From assembly GCA_031551875.1 (NCBI GenBank), contig JAVBNA010000014.1, forward strand, positions 1 to 64,000: 64,000 nucleotides of DNA. The letters are read 5' to 3'. Within the stretch, counting starts at the first letter, position 1, and each line of letters opens with the position of its first letter. Shown here piece by piece: positions 25,672-34,150 of the stretch. The DNA is from JAVBNA01 sp031551875 (GTDB lineage: Bacteria > Bacillota > Clostridia > Oscillospirales > Acutalibacteraceae). Below the pieces are notes generated by a model. The model saw nothing but the letters and a program-made list of their open reading frames with translations. It was not told where the DNA came from and ran no database searches. A program made the translations under genes and the position numbers.

Positions 25672-26817
25672 TTATGTTCGCGTCAGTACACGCAGCGCGT
25701 CGGAAACGCTCTGCACAAGCTGTTCGAGGTTGCCTAACGTCGTATACCGGCTGAAGCTGACGCGGATCGCGCTGTCCACCCGCGGCTGCGGCAAACCCAT
25801 CGCCCGCAGCACATGGCTGCCCTTGCCTTTGGCACAAGCCGACCCGCTGGACACATAAATGCCCTGTGAGGCCAGCTGATGGAGTAAAATTTCCGAGCGG
25901 ATGCCCTCTACGGAAAAATTGAGCAGATAGGGAAGTGCGTCGCCGGGGGAGTTGATCGTCACGCCGGGCAGCGCTGTGAGCATGTCCCGCAACGAGACGT
26001 TGAGGGCGCACTGCCGGGACAGCTCCTGTGTCCGGTCGGGCAGCGCCTCTGTGGCTGCCGCGAGCGCGGCGATCAGGGGCAGCGGCTCGGTGCCCGGCCG
26101 CAAAGACTTTTCCTGCCCGCCCCCGAAGGCGCGGGGGAGGATGCGCACGCCGCTTGCGAGGTATAAAGCGCCCACACCCTTGGGCGCGTGGATTTTATGG
26201 CCGCTGACCGACATGAGGTCAATGCCTGCCCGCGCGGGACGCAGCGGCAGCTTTCCAAAGGACTGCACCGCGTCCACATGAAGCAGTGCGGCCGATTTTT
26301 TCATTTTTAAAATTTTTTTGATGTTTTCAACCGGCATGACCGCGCCGGTTTCATTGTTGACGTGCATGACGCTTATGAGAATCGTGTCGGGGCGCAGGGC
26401 GGAGGACAGCTCGTCAAGCGAAATGACGCCCTGTGCGTCCACCGGTAAAATTGTGGCGTTAAATCCATCTTTTTCCAGCGCTTTCACGCTTTCCAGCACG
26501 GAGGGGTGTTCAACAGAGGTTGTGATGATGTGGCGGCCGGCGCGTCTGTGCGCGTGCGCCGCACCCAGAATGGCCAGGTTGTTCGATTCGGTGCCCCCCG
26601 AGGTAAATACAATCTCACCCGAACCCGCGCCCAGCGCCGCGGCGACTGTTTCCCGCGCGGCGGTTAAATGCCGTTCGGCCTCAAGACCCATGGTATGGAG
26701 CGACGACGGGTTTCCGTAGCATTCGGTCATCATGTGCGCGGCCGCGTTTACCGCTTCCCCGCATACAGGTGTCGTGGCGCTGTTGTCCAGATAAATGCGC
26801 GTTCCGGTGTTTTCGAT
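25672..26817 (-). CDS. Cysteine desulfurase (IscS/NifS type) with non-canonical start
   Basis: A PLP enzyme that takes sulfur from cysteine, here probably for ThiI next door. Visible are YGNPSSLH, FTSGGTESNNLAI, the PLP Lys in SVSGHKIHAPKG and the active-site loop SSGSACAKG. The first ATG (26733) would remove the family N terminus IYLDNSATTP, which is encoded in frame just upstream. Between that motif and the in-frame TGA at 26824-26826 there is no ATG, GTG or TTG. ATC at 26817 (AAGGGA 10 nt before) or ATT at 26796 are the best candidates. Function is confident, start is not. Confidence 0.85.
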   Translation of the reverse strand: MENTGTRIYLDNSATTPVCGEAVNAAAHMMTECYGNPSSLHTMGLEAERHLTAARETVAAALGAGSGEIVFTSGGTESNNLAILGAAHAHRRAGRHIITTSVEHPSVLESVKALEKDGFNATILPVDAQGVISLDELSSALRPDTILISVMHVNNETGAVMPVENIKKILKMKKSAALLHVDAVQSFGKLPLRPARAGIDLMSVSGHKIHAPKGVGALYLASGVRILPRAFGGGQEKSLRPGTEPLPLIAALAAATEALPDRTQELSRQCALNVSLRDMLTALPGVTINSPGDALPYLLNFSVEGIRSEILLHQLASQGIYVSSGSACAKGKGSHVLRAMGLPQPRVDSAIRVSFSRYTTLGNLEQLVQSVSDALRVLTRT

Positions 26818-26865
26818 GGCGTCTCAGTCCCTTATCAATTGGCTTCTATATCTTATGCACAGCCT

Positions 26866-26894
26866 ATTATACACCATTTTTCCCGATTTCACAA
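26866..26894 (-). promoter_or_regulatory. Promoter of the desulfurase-thiI-cinA-srtB operon
   Basis: On the minus strand TTGTGA (26889-26894) and a perfect TATAAT (26866-26871) are spaced by 17 bp, about 50 nt before the first gene. Confidence 0.65.
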
Positions 26895-27016
26895 TGAACA
26901 AAGTTTGAAAAAATCAGTATATTCATGGATTTGCGGGCAAAAATATCCTTTGAAAAATAATTTGTAAAGAAAAATCGAATTGTGGAGACATGGTTCGAAC
27001 AATGGAGGGAACCAGT

Positions 27017-28369
27017 ATGCTTGACCGTCTTTCCCGCCGGAGCCTCATCCGGATCAGCACCCTGACACTCACGCTCTGCCTTGTGCTGGGCGGACTGGCC
27101 GCGGCCGGGTATGCCACGGCGGCGCGCTACCGCACCAATTTGGAGAACACCTACCAGCGCGCCCTTGACGAGCTCAGCGACCACGTCAACAACATTCAGG
27201 TTACGCTGGACAAGGCTTACTACGCCAATACCTCCCCCCAGCTGGTCAGCACCGCGAACAAGCTGTTCAGCGAGAGCGGCCAGGCAAAAGACAGCCTGAG
27301 CACGCTGCCGGTCTCCACAGATCAGATGGAGAGCGTCAGCAGCTTCCTCTCCCAGGTGGGGGGATACGCCCTGTCGTTGTCAAACAAGGTTTCTAAGGGG
27401 CGGACACTGACCGAGGAGGACCGCGAGCGGCTATACGCGCTCGGGCAGTACGCCAAAACGGTCAACGAGGAGTTTGCGCGCATCAGCGCCGACTACTCTG
27501 CGGGAGGCTATGCCGTCGGCAAGGTGGAGAATGCCATTGAGAACAACACGATGGAGGGGCTGGCCCAGCCGGTGTTCAGCGACGGCTTCCGCGAGATGGA
27601 GGAGGGATTTACCGACTTCCCGACGCTCATCTACGACGGCCCCTTTTCCGACCATCTGCTGACCAAAAAATCAGATCTGACCGGCAACCTCCCGCGCATG
27701 TCCGAGTCGGACGCCAAGAAAGCGGCGGCCGCCCTGCTGCGCCTGCCCGAAAGCCAGCTCGCGGCGCAGGCGGACACAAACGGCAATCTGCCGCTGTGGA
27801 ACTTCGCCAAGGGGGACATCACGGTCAGTGTCACGAAGGACGGCGGGCTGCCCAACTCGTTTCTCAACCCGCGGCCGGTGACCGATCCCAAGCTGGACTA
27901 TAAGCAGGCGGCGCTCAGGGCAAAGCAATACCTTGCGGGACAGGGCCTCAAGTCGCTCAAGGAGAGCTACTACCTGACCAACGAAGGGGTGTGTACGATC
28001 AACTTTGCCTATGAGCAGAAGGGCGTGATTTGCTACCCCGACCTGGTCAAGGTGGGCGTGGCGCTGGACAACGGGGAAATCCTCTCCTTCAGTGCGACCG
28101 GCTATCTGATGAACCACAAAAAGCGCGATTTAAGCGGCGGAGACATCGGCGCGAAGCAGGCGCAGAAAAGCGTCAGTCCGGCGCTGAAAGTGACAAGCCG
28201 GAAAAAAGCGGTCATTCCGACTGGCGGCCAGTACGAGGTGCTGTGCTATGAGTTCACCTGCACGGGGAAAAGCGGCGAAACGGTTCTTGTGTATATCAAT
28301 GCCGGCACAGGGATTGAAGAGGAGATTTTGATCCTGCTCAAAACCGAGGGCGGCGTCCTCGCGATGTAA
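27017..28369 (+). CDS. ypeB: Germination protein YpeB
   Basis: A 450-residue spore protein. In Bacillus YpeB is needed for the stability and activity of the cortex-lytic enzyme SleB. The N-terminal membrane anchor (about 14-35) is followed by a helical region with LENTYQRALDELSDHVNN and by repeated PepSY-like domains in the C-terminal half. The ATG at 27017 is preceded by GGAGGG; the frame is open further upstream but without support. No sleB gene is adjacent on either side. A dedicated sporulation promoter could not be identified in the 120 nt upstream. Confidence 0.88.
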   Translation: MLDRLSRRSLIRISTLTLTLCLVLGGLAAAGYATAARYRTNLENTYQRALDELSDHVNNIQVTLDKAYYANTSPQLVSTANKLFSESGQAKDSLSTLPVSTDQMESVSSFLSQVGGYALSLSNKVSKGRTLTEEDRERLYALGQYAKTVNEEFARISADYSAGGYAVGKVENAIENNTMEGLAQPVFSDGFREMEEGFTDFPTLIYDGPFSDHLLTKKSDLTGNLPRMSESDAKKAAAALLRLPESQLAAQADTNGNLPLWNFAKGDITVSVTKDGGLPNSFLNPRPVTDPKLDYKQAALRAKQYLAGQGLKSLKESYYLTNEGVCTINFAYEQKGVICYPDLVKVGVALDNGEILSFSATGYLMNHKKRDLSGGDIGAKQAQKSVSPALKVTSRKKAVIPTGGQYEVLCYEFTCTGKSGETVLVYINAGTGIEEEILILLKTEGGVLAM

Positions 28370-28370
28370 G

Positions 28371-28416
28371 AAAAAATTCCGCACGCCCCTCTTTTCGGGG
28401 ACATGCGGAATTTTTT
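28371..28416. terminator. Bidirectional terminator between ypeB and queT
   Basis: AAAAAATTCCGCA (28371-28383) pairs with TGCGGAATTTTTT (28404-28416) around an inner CCCC/GGGG stem, serving the convergent ypeB and queT. Confidence 0.85.
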
Positions 28417-28927
28417 ATAGATTCAGATGGCCTGCCTTTTGCATTCTCTGGATCGCGGCGAGAAGGGGAAGCCCCAGCCCGTAACAGGCGATCAGCTGTC
28501 CGAGACCCACCTGTGCGGCGGTGAGTGCAAACGTGCCCCAGGCAAAGCCCTCGGGGGAAAAGAGGGTGAGCATCCAGCCGATGACCACGGCGTTGACCAG
28601 CACGGGCGGCAGGGGGGACAAGATCGACACGCCCTTCCACGTTACGCCGCGCACCGAATAGGACAGGATCGCGGCAATCAGGCTGGCGGCGGTGCCGAAA
28701 ACCAGGTCGGGGACACCGTTGCCGCCCACGAGGTTCGCGAGGAAGCATCCGATTGTCAGCCCCGGAATGGCGTCGGCGGTCACGGCGGCCAGCACGGTGA
28801 GCGCCTCGGAAAAGCGGCATTGCACCGGCCCGAACGCCCACGGGGCGAACCCCCAGGTCAGCGCGGCATACAGCGCCGCGAGGATCGCGGAAAACACGAT
28901 CCGAAAGACAGGCTTTTTTGTGTTCAT
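28415..28927 (-). CDS. queT: Queuosine-precursor ECF S component QueT
   Basis: A 170-residue integral membrane protein with about five or six helices that matches the QueT family of ECF substrate-binding components for queuosine precursors (preQ0/preQ1). The conserved N-terminal tract FGPVQCRFSEALTVL is visible. The start ATG at 28927 lies 9 nt after the GGAGG that is part of a preQ1-I riboswitch, which supports both start and substrate. No ECF energising genes are adjacent, so it presumably uses a shared module. Confidence 0.92.
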   Translation of the reverse strand: MNTKKPVFRIVFSAILAALYAALTWGFAPWAFGPVQCRFSEALTVLAAVTADAIPGLTIGCFLANLVGGNGVPDLVFGTAASLIAAILSYSVRGVTWKGVSILSPLPPVLVNAVVIGWMLTLFSPEGFAWGTFALTAAQVGLGQLIACYGLGLPLLAAIQRMQKAGHLNL

Positions 28928-28936
28928 TATGAAATT

Positions 28937-28977
28937 CCTCCGTAGTTTTGTTTAAGGTCAGGATGTTGCGACTGACC
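28937..28977 (-). ncRNA. PreQ1-I riboswitch controlling queT translation
   Basis: On the minus strand a 6-bp stem (28972-28977 with 28956-28961) encloses the loop TCGCAACATC and is followed by an A-rich tail ending in GGAGG. The loop and the TTAAACAAAAC tail match the short H-type pseudoknot of the Thermoanaerobacter tengcongensis class. The tail runs directly into the Shine-Dalgarno of queT, so ligand binding should hide the ribosome site. Confidence 0.88.
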
Positions 28978-29026
28978 GTGGTGTGCGGGGCGGATGTCCC
29001 TCCTCTCGATGCGATGCTTATGCTGT

Positions 29027-30259
29027 TTACGCCTTTGGGGCGTCGTCGGCGAAGAGACGCTGCTGGGTCTTGTTGCCCGCGACGCCGTCAGCCGTGAGCC
29101 CCGCCTTTTCCTGGAAGGCGGAGACGGCGTTCTCGGTGCCCGAGCCGTATTTGCCGTCGGCGTCGCCGGTCAGGTAGCCCAGGGCGATCAGGCGCTTTTG
29201 CAGGGTCTTGACCTTGCCGCTTTCGTCGCCCGGACGAAGGGTTTCATACGTCTTCGGGGCGAAGGATGTCGCCGTCTGGCTGCTGTCGGATGCGGAGGTG
29301 ACCTCGGGCGGCACGGACGATTCCGGTGCCTGAGAGGACTGCTCCGCGCTGGCGTTCGCGTTCATTTCGGGATACATGTGCTCGGCGAGGAAGGACACGG
29401 CCTCCAGAATGGTTTTGCCCTGCCGCTCCATCAGTTCGGGCGGCATTTCGATCAATCGGCCCTCCGCGACGGCGCTCATGCCGCTGAAGCGGGCGTTTGC
29501 CGCGAGCTGATCCTTGCAGCCCTGCGCGCAGAAAATGTAGGTGGGACTGGCAAGGGAAAGCTCCTCTGCCGCCATGATGCGGTCGGTGTTGTCGGCGGCG
29601 ATGTTGAGCGCGCCCGCCGCGCCGATCAGGGCGCCGGCCAGCGTGTCGCCGGTGGCGATGTCGCCCTCGGCGTTGTAGACGTAGCAGGCGGTGGGCGGCG
29701 TGTTGGTCTGGGGGATCAGGCGCCCGATGTTGTCGACCGACATAAAGAGGTCGCTTGAGACCTTGACGCCCTGCGCATAGCCGGTTTTTCCGCCGTTGAG
29801 CACCGAGCACACGTCGGTGTACAGCCGCTCAAAGTCGGCGCGCGAGGCGGCGGGCGCAATGACCACGACTGGAACGCCCGCGCCGCTGAGTTTAGAGGTA
29901 ACGTCCTCGGGCAGCGGCCCGTCCGCCAGCACCGCGTCGGGTTCGAGCGCCAGCATGGCGGCCGTGTCGGGGGCATAGGAATCGCCCACGTCGGGAAGGA
30001 TACGGAGAGCCTCCTGTGTACAGTCGGCGCTGCGCCCGCACAGCAGAACCTCATAGTTGCAGGCGATGACCACGTCGGCCAGGCAGGCCGACAGCACGAT
30101 TGTCTTTTTGGGCGCGGCGTTCAGGGTCACCCCCGAAATTGTCACCGGATAATCCCGATCCTGCCCGCCGCCCGATTCCGCGTCCCCGCCCTTTTGACAG
30201 GCGGCCAGCGGCAGAAACAGGCATAGGATGAGCAGGAAGCATGACAGTTTTTTACACAC
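29027..30259 (-). CDS. BtuF-like substrate-binding lipoprotein with C-terminal peptidoglycan-binding domain
   Basis: A 410-residue lipoprotein. The lipobox LAAC places the lipidated Cys at 21. Residues about 40-295 have the helical-backbone periplasmic-binding fold of BtuF/FepB proteins (start TIVLSACLADVVIACNYEVL), used for corrinoids or ferric siderophores. After a Ser/Glu-rich linker (about 300-340) comes a PG_binding_1 domain (about 343-405) with RPGDESGKVKTLQKRL. The GTG start follows AAGGAG. No BtuCD-type permease or ATPase is adjacent, so the ligand and even a transport role are open. Confidence 0.8.
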   Translation of the reverse strand: MCKKLSCFLLILCLFLPLAACQKGGDAESGGGQDRDYPVTISGVTLNAAPKKTIVLSACLADVVIACNYEVLLCGRSADCTQEALRILPDVGDSYAPDTAAMLALEPDAVLADGPLPEDVTSKLSGAGVPVVVIAPAASRADFERLYTDVCSVLNGGKTGYAQGVKVSSDLFMSVDNIGRLIPQTNTPPTACYVYNAEGDIATGDTLAGALIGAAGALNIAADNTDRIMAAEELSLASPTYIFCAQGCKDQLAANARFSGMSAVAEGRLIEMPPELMERQGKTILEAVSFLAEHMYPEMNANASAEQSSQAPESSVPPEVTSASDSSQTATSFAPKTYETLRPGDESGKVKTLQKRLIALGYLTGDADGKYGSGTENAVSAFQEKAGLTADGVAGNKTQQRLFADDAPKA

Positions 30260-30293
30260 GGAAAACGCTCCTTTTTCTGTAAGTTGGTAGTTT

Positions 30294-31571
30294 TCAGCGT
30301 ACTTGTCCGTCGGACGGGTTTAGGCGAAGCCGGCTTTCGCGGGCCTTGGCGAAATCAATGTATTGACGGGCGGCGCGGGGGGAACGTCCGCCGCGCCCCA
30401 GCGCCCACACTTCGGCCTCGGCGTCGCGTACGCTTTGTTCGAGTTTCAGGCGGTGGTCGGCGGCAATACCCGCCACAATTTTGAGGTACTCCTCCCTGTC
30501 GGGGGAGGAAAAACAGACCGAGACGCCAAACCGGTCAGCGAGGGAAAGCGACTCATGCAGGGAATCCGAGCGGTGCAGCTCGTCCCCCGCCCGGTCGGAA
30601 AAGGTCTCCCGCACCAGATGACGGCGGTTGGAGGTCGCATAAATCAGCGCATTGTCCGGGCGCACGGTCAGTCCCCCCTCCAGCACTGCTTTGAGCGCCG
30701 TGAAGCTCTCACCGTGGTCGGCGAAGGACAGGTCGTCCAGAAAAAGAATAAAGCGCAGGGGCAGCCGGGACAGCGCTTCCAGCAGCGCGGGGATTTCATG
30801 CAGCGCCTCCCGCTTGACCTCCACCATGCGCAGCCCCTTGTCGCGGAAGCGGTGGAGCAGCGCCTTGACCGTGGAGGATTTGCCCGTCCCCCGGTCGCCG
30901 TAGAGCAGACAATTGTTGGCGGGCAGGCCCTCGACAAAATCGGCGGTGTTCTGGAGCACCAGCGCCTGCTGGGGCTTGTATTCCTTGAGCGATTCCAGCT
31001 TGACCGGGTCGGGGCTGAGCACCGGCTCAAGCTCGCCGCCCCGCCACACAAAGGCGGCGTACCGGGCGTACAGCCCGCAGCCGTTGCGGGCGTAAAAGGC
31101 GGCCATTTTCTGCATGCACTCGGCGGGCGGCCCCTGGAGCTCGCGGATGCGTTCGCCGGTTCCCCAGCGGGGCAGCGACCGTCCCAGACAGCCGAGCCTC
31201 GCCCGGTCGCCGTAGGCGTCGACGAGGTCGTCGGGCGTCAGCTGCGCCACATCGCACAGCACCCGCAGGTCGCGCTCGACGGCGGCGCGTACCCGCTCCG
31301 GCAGCGGCCGGGCGTCGATGGACGCGCAGGTGCGGGCAAACAGGTTGTCGTCATAAAGGGCGAGCCCGGTCAGGCAGCCGGCAAAATTGTCCGCATAGCC
31401 CGCCTCGCACAGCAGGGCAAAAAATTCGCCCCACCGCGCACCGAAGGTCTCGGGTTCGGCCGAGAGGGAGGACAACAGCGCGTAGAACGCCTCCATGACC
31501 GGGTGGGACAGCACGCCCCTATAGAGGGACAAGGAGGCGAGCGAAAGTCTTGCGTCACGTACGGTTGCCAA
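30294..31571 (-). CDS. DUF815 AAA+ ATPase
   Basis: A 425-residue cytoplasmic ATPase of the DUF815 family. The N-terminal half is helical and specific to the family; the C-terminal half (about 190-415) is an AAA+ domain with Walker A YGDRGTGKSS, a Walker B-like ILFLDDLSF and a sensor element YATSNRRHL. The function of the family is unknown. The start is TTG at 31571, preceded by GAGGGGG. It is 34 nt upstream of the BtuF-like lipoprotein on the same strand and may be co-transcribed. Confidence 0.82.
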   Translation of the reverse strand: MATVRDARLSLASLSLYRGVLSHPVMEAFYALLSSLSAEPETFGARWGEFFALLCEAGYADNFAGCLTGLALYDDNLFARTCASIDARPLPERVRAAVERDLRVLCDVAQLTPDDLVDAYGDRARLGCLGRSLPRWGTGERIRELQGPPAECMQKMAAFYARNGCGLYARYAAFVWRGGELEPVLSPDPVKLESLKEYKPQQALVLQNTADFVEGLPANNCLLYGDRGTGKSSTVKALLHRFRDKGLRMVEVKREALHEIPALLEALSRLPLRFILFLDDLSFADHGESFTALKAVLEGGLTVRPDNALIYATSNRRHLVRETFSDRAGDELHRSDSLHESLSLADRFGVSVCFSSPDREEYLKIVAGIAADHRLKLEQSVRDAEAEVWALGRGGRSPRAARQYIDFAKARESRLRLNPSDGQVR

Positions 31572-31616
31572 TGGAAAAACCCCCTCACAGCGTTTAATCT
31601 TACGTTTTACTCCTTC

Positions 31617-31645
31617 ATTTTACCTTCCTCCACAGGTTATGTCAA
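31617..31645 (-). promoter_or_regulatory. Promoter of the DUF815 gene
   Basis: On the minus strand TTGACA (31640-31645) and TAAAAT (31617-31622) are spaced by 17 bp, about 45 nt upstream of the TTG start. Confidence 0.78.
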
Positions 31646-31810
31646 GCGGACGGGCGTTATGCGCCCATAGAATGCTTGCCATGCTGGGCACTAATATTTC
31701 CCCGCGCCCCTATGATTTTTATGAATGATATGATATACTGAAAAGAAATCCGAAGGCTCGGACAGGAAAAAATGACATCGAACTTATAACAGGTAACAGG
31801 GGGGACTTTT

Positions 31811-33430
31811 ATGTACAGCGGCGCGCAGATCATGGTCAAATGCCTGGAAAAAGAGGGCGTATCAGTCGTATTCGGATATCCGGGCGCCGCGATCTGCCCC
31901 TTTTTCGACGCGCTTTACGGCTCCGACCTGCGCCTCCTTCTGGTTCGGCAGGAACAGGGCGCGGGGCACGCTGCCAGCGGCTACTCCCGGGCGTCGGGCA
32001 GAACGGCGGTGTGCGCGGTCACATCGGGGCCGGGCGCAACCAACCTGATCACGGCGCTGGCCACCGCCTATATGGATTCCATTCCGATGGTCGCGATCAC
32101 CGGGCAGGTGCGAAGCGACCTTTTGGGGCGCGACGTATTTCAGGAGGCGGACATCACGGGCGCCTGTGAGCCCTTCACCAAGTACAGCTACCTAGTCAAG
32201 AAAACCGCCGACCTGCCGCGCGTGTTTAAAGAGGCCTTCCACATCGCCTCCACCGGCCGGCCGGGGCCTGTGCTGATTGACATCCCGATTGACATCCAGC
32301 AAAACCAGGTCGCCTCGTTTGAATACCCCGAAAAGGTGGATATCATCGGCTATAAGCCCAAGGTGCAGGGGCATCCCCTCCAGATCAAGCGGGCGGCCGA
32401 GGCCATCGCGGGATCCACGCGCCCGGTGCTGTGCGCCGGCGGCGGCGTCGTGAACGCGAGTGCGCGGGGCGAGCTGACCAAGTTTGTAAGCAAGACGGGC
32501 ATTCCGGTGGTCTCCACCATGATGGGCATCGGCATTCTGCCCAGCGACCACCCCTCCTACGTGGGCATGCTTGGCTCCCACGGCGTCGCCGCCGCCAACC
32601 GCGCGGTGCGGGAGGCCGACCTGCTCATTCTGTGTGGGGCGCGGGTGGGCGACCGGGCGATGGCTTCTCCCGACCAGATTGCCGAAAAGGCCAGAATCAT
32701 TCACATCGACATCGACCCGGCGGAGATCGGCAAAAACATGTCGGTGCACATCCCCATCGTCGGGGACATCAAGCAGGTGCTCAAGGCGGTCTCTGAGCAG
32801 TGCGACTACACCGCCTCCGAGACCTGGCTCAAAAAGGTTGCGGGCTTTGCACAAAAGCCCCCGCCCCGTGCGGTCAAGAAGGGCTTTGTGGATCCCGCTG
32901 AATTTTTGAAGATTCTGTCCGGACGCGTACATGAAAAGTGCATTTTGGTGGCCGACGTCGGGCAAAATCAGATCTGGTCGGCCAACCATTTTAGAATCAA
33001 ACGCGGCCGTTTTCTCACTACCGGCGGCCTGGGCACGATGGGGTATTCCATCCCCGCCGCGCTGGGCGTCAAGCTCGCGAAGCCGGACAGGCAGGTGGTG
33101 GCGGTGCTGGGCGACGGCGCGTTCCAGATGAACATGAACGAGCTGGGTACGCTGGTACAGCACGGCGTGCCGATCAAAATCATCATCATGAAAAACGACC
33201 GGCTGGGCATGGTGCGTGAGATTCAGGATAACCTCTACGGCGGGCGGCATTCGGGAACCGTGCTGGACGGCACGCCCGACCTGGCCCGCATCGCCGAGGC
33301 CTACGGCCTGCCCGCATGGGAAATCGCTGAAAACGGGCAGGCGGAGGACGCGATTGAGCGCCTGCTGAGCACAGAGGGGACGGCGGTTCTGGTCTGCCGG
33401 GTGGATCCCGACAGGCCCTCGCGGGAATAG
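31811..33430 (+). CDS. ilvB: Acetolactate synthase, large (catalytic) subunit
   Basis: A 539-residue ThDP enzyme that condenses two pyruvates, or pyruvate and 2-oxobutanoate, in branched-chain amino acid synthesis. The catalytic Glu48 lies in VRQEQGAGHAASGY, and the ThDP/Mg motif is GDGAFQMNMNELGT. The FAD-domain tract PVLIDIPIDIQ is present. The start follows AGGGGGG. It heads an operon with an unknown membrane gene, ilvN and ilvC. The upstream 240 nt hold the divergent DUF815 promoter; I see only a weak -10 (TATACT at 31734-31739) for ilvB and no T-box. Confidence 0.93.
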   Translation: MYSGAQIMVKCLEKEGVSVVFGYPGAAICPFFDALYGSDLRLLLVRQEQGAGHAASGYSRASGRTAVCAVTSGPGATNLITALATAYMDSIPMVAITGQVRSDLLGRDVFQEADITGACEPFTKYSYLVKKTADLPRVFKEAFHIASTGRPGPVLIDIPIDIQQNQVASFEYPEKVDIIGYKPKVQGHPLQIKRAAEAIAGSTRPVLCAGGGVVNASARGELTKFVSKTGIPVVSTMMGIGILPSDHPSYVGMLGSHGVAAANRAVREADLLILCGARVGDRAMASPDQIAEKARIIHIDIDPAEIGKNMSVHIPIVGDIKQVLKAVSEQCDYTASETWLKKVAGFAQKPPPRAVKKGFVDPAEFLKILSGRVHEKCILVADVGQNQIWSANHFRIKRGRFLTTGGLGTMGYSIPAALGVKLAKPDRQVVAVLGDGAFQMNMNELGTLVQHGVPIKIIIMKNDRLGMVREIQDNLYGGRHSGTVLDGTPDLARIAEAYGLPAWEIAENGQAEDAIERLLSTEGTAVLVCRVDPDRPSRE

Positions 33431-33442
33431 GAGGCGGCGGGT

Positions 33443-34135
33443 ATGACGAAATACTACCGTGGCTGGTGGGTCATCGCCATTGTGGCGCTCGTGTGTCTCT
33501 TCGGGTTGGTTCTGGGGTTTGTGCTGGACATCTGGTATGAGTACGCCGCGCTGGTCAACGGCCTGATCATCGGGCTTGTGTTTCTGCTGGCTTTCAGCGC
33601 GGCGGCCATTGTATTCTTTGCGGTCAAAATCGGCGGGGAATCGATCGAGCCCGACCGCTTTCTCGTCACCGCAAGAAACGAGCAGGAATTTTTCCTCTCC
33701 CTGCAAAACAAGCTGCTGCACGACGAATTCAAATTCCACGGCCGGATTGAAAACCCCTTCGGGGACATTGTCCTGTATGTACGGCAGGAATTCTGGGGCT
33801 ATGACTGCTACATGCTGCTGCGCACCCACGAGTACACAGAGGAACTCGAGGCGTCCTACGGGACGCTCTTTTGGGAGACGCTCACAGAAGCGTATCCCGA
33901 TGCGGATCAGAGGAGCGAGCTGGACGTCAGTCTCGTGAGCCTGACCTGCGTGGATGAGATGAATCAACTGTTCGAGGCGCGCATGGGAAAAAACCTCACG
34001 CAGGCGCCGGGGCGGTATCATCTGCCGGCGGGGGTGTGCTTTTCCGACATGACCGTCTATGTGCCCGTGCAGAAGGGCGGATCCTACCGTACCCAGTATA
34101 AGCGTCTCAAAGGGGATTTACTCCGATACCTGTAA
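33443..34135 (+). CDS. Uncharacterised two-helix membrane protein inside the ilv operon
   Basis: A 230-residue protein that I do not recognise. Two membrane helices (about 8-27 and 34-62) are followed by a soluble domain of about 165 residues with FKFHGRIENPFGDIVLYVRQ and a Tyr/Trp-rich core. TAGGAGGCGG precedes the start. It lies 12 nt after ilvB and 15 nt before ilvN, so it is certainly in the same transcript, yet it separates the two subunits of acetolactate synthase. No function can be given. Confidence 0.7.
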   Translation: MTKYYRGWWVIAIVALVCLFGLVLGFVLDIWYEYAALVNGLIIGLVFLLAFSAAAIVFFAVKIGGESIEPDRFLVTARNEQEFFLSLQNKLLHDEFKFHGRIENPFGDIVLYVRQEFWGYDCYMLLRTHEYTEELEASYGTLFWETLTEAYPDADQRSELDVSLVSLTCVDEMNQLFEARMGKNLTQAPGRYHLPAGVCFSDMTVYVPVQKGGSYRTQYKRLKGDLLRYL

Positions 34136-34150
34136 AGGGAGGTTCACGAC

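Noticed and set aside
30363..31670. 435-codon open frame on the plus strand
   Set aside because: It is antisense to the DUF815 ATPase gene, which has clear Walker motifs and a promoter.
31572..31810. T-box or leader attenuator before ilvB
   Set aside because: No T-box sequence, specifier stem or terminator was found; only the divergent promoter is clear.
32192..34021. 609-codon open frame on the minus strand
   Set aside because: It is antisense to ilvB and its neighbour and has no family resemblance.
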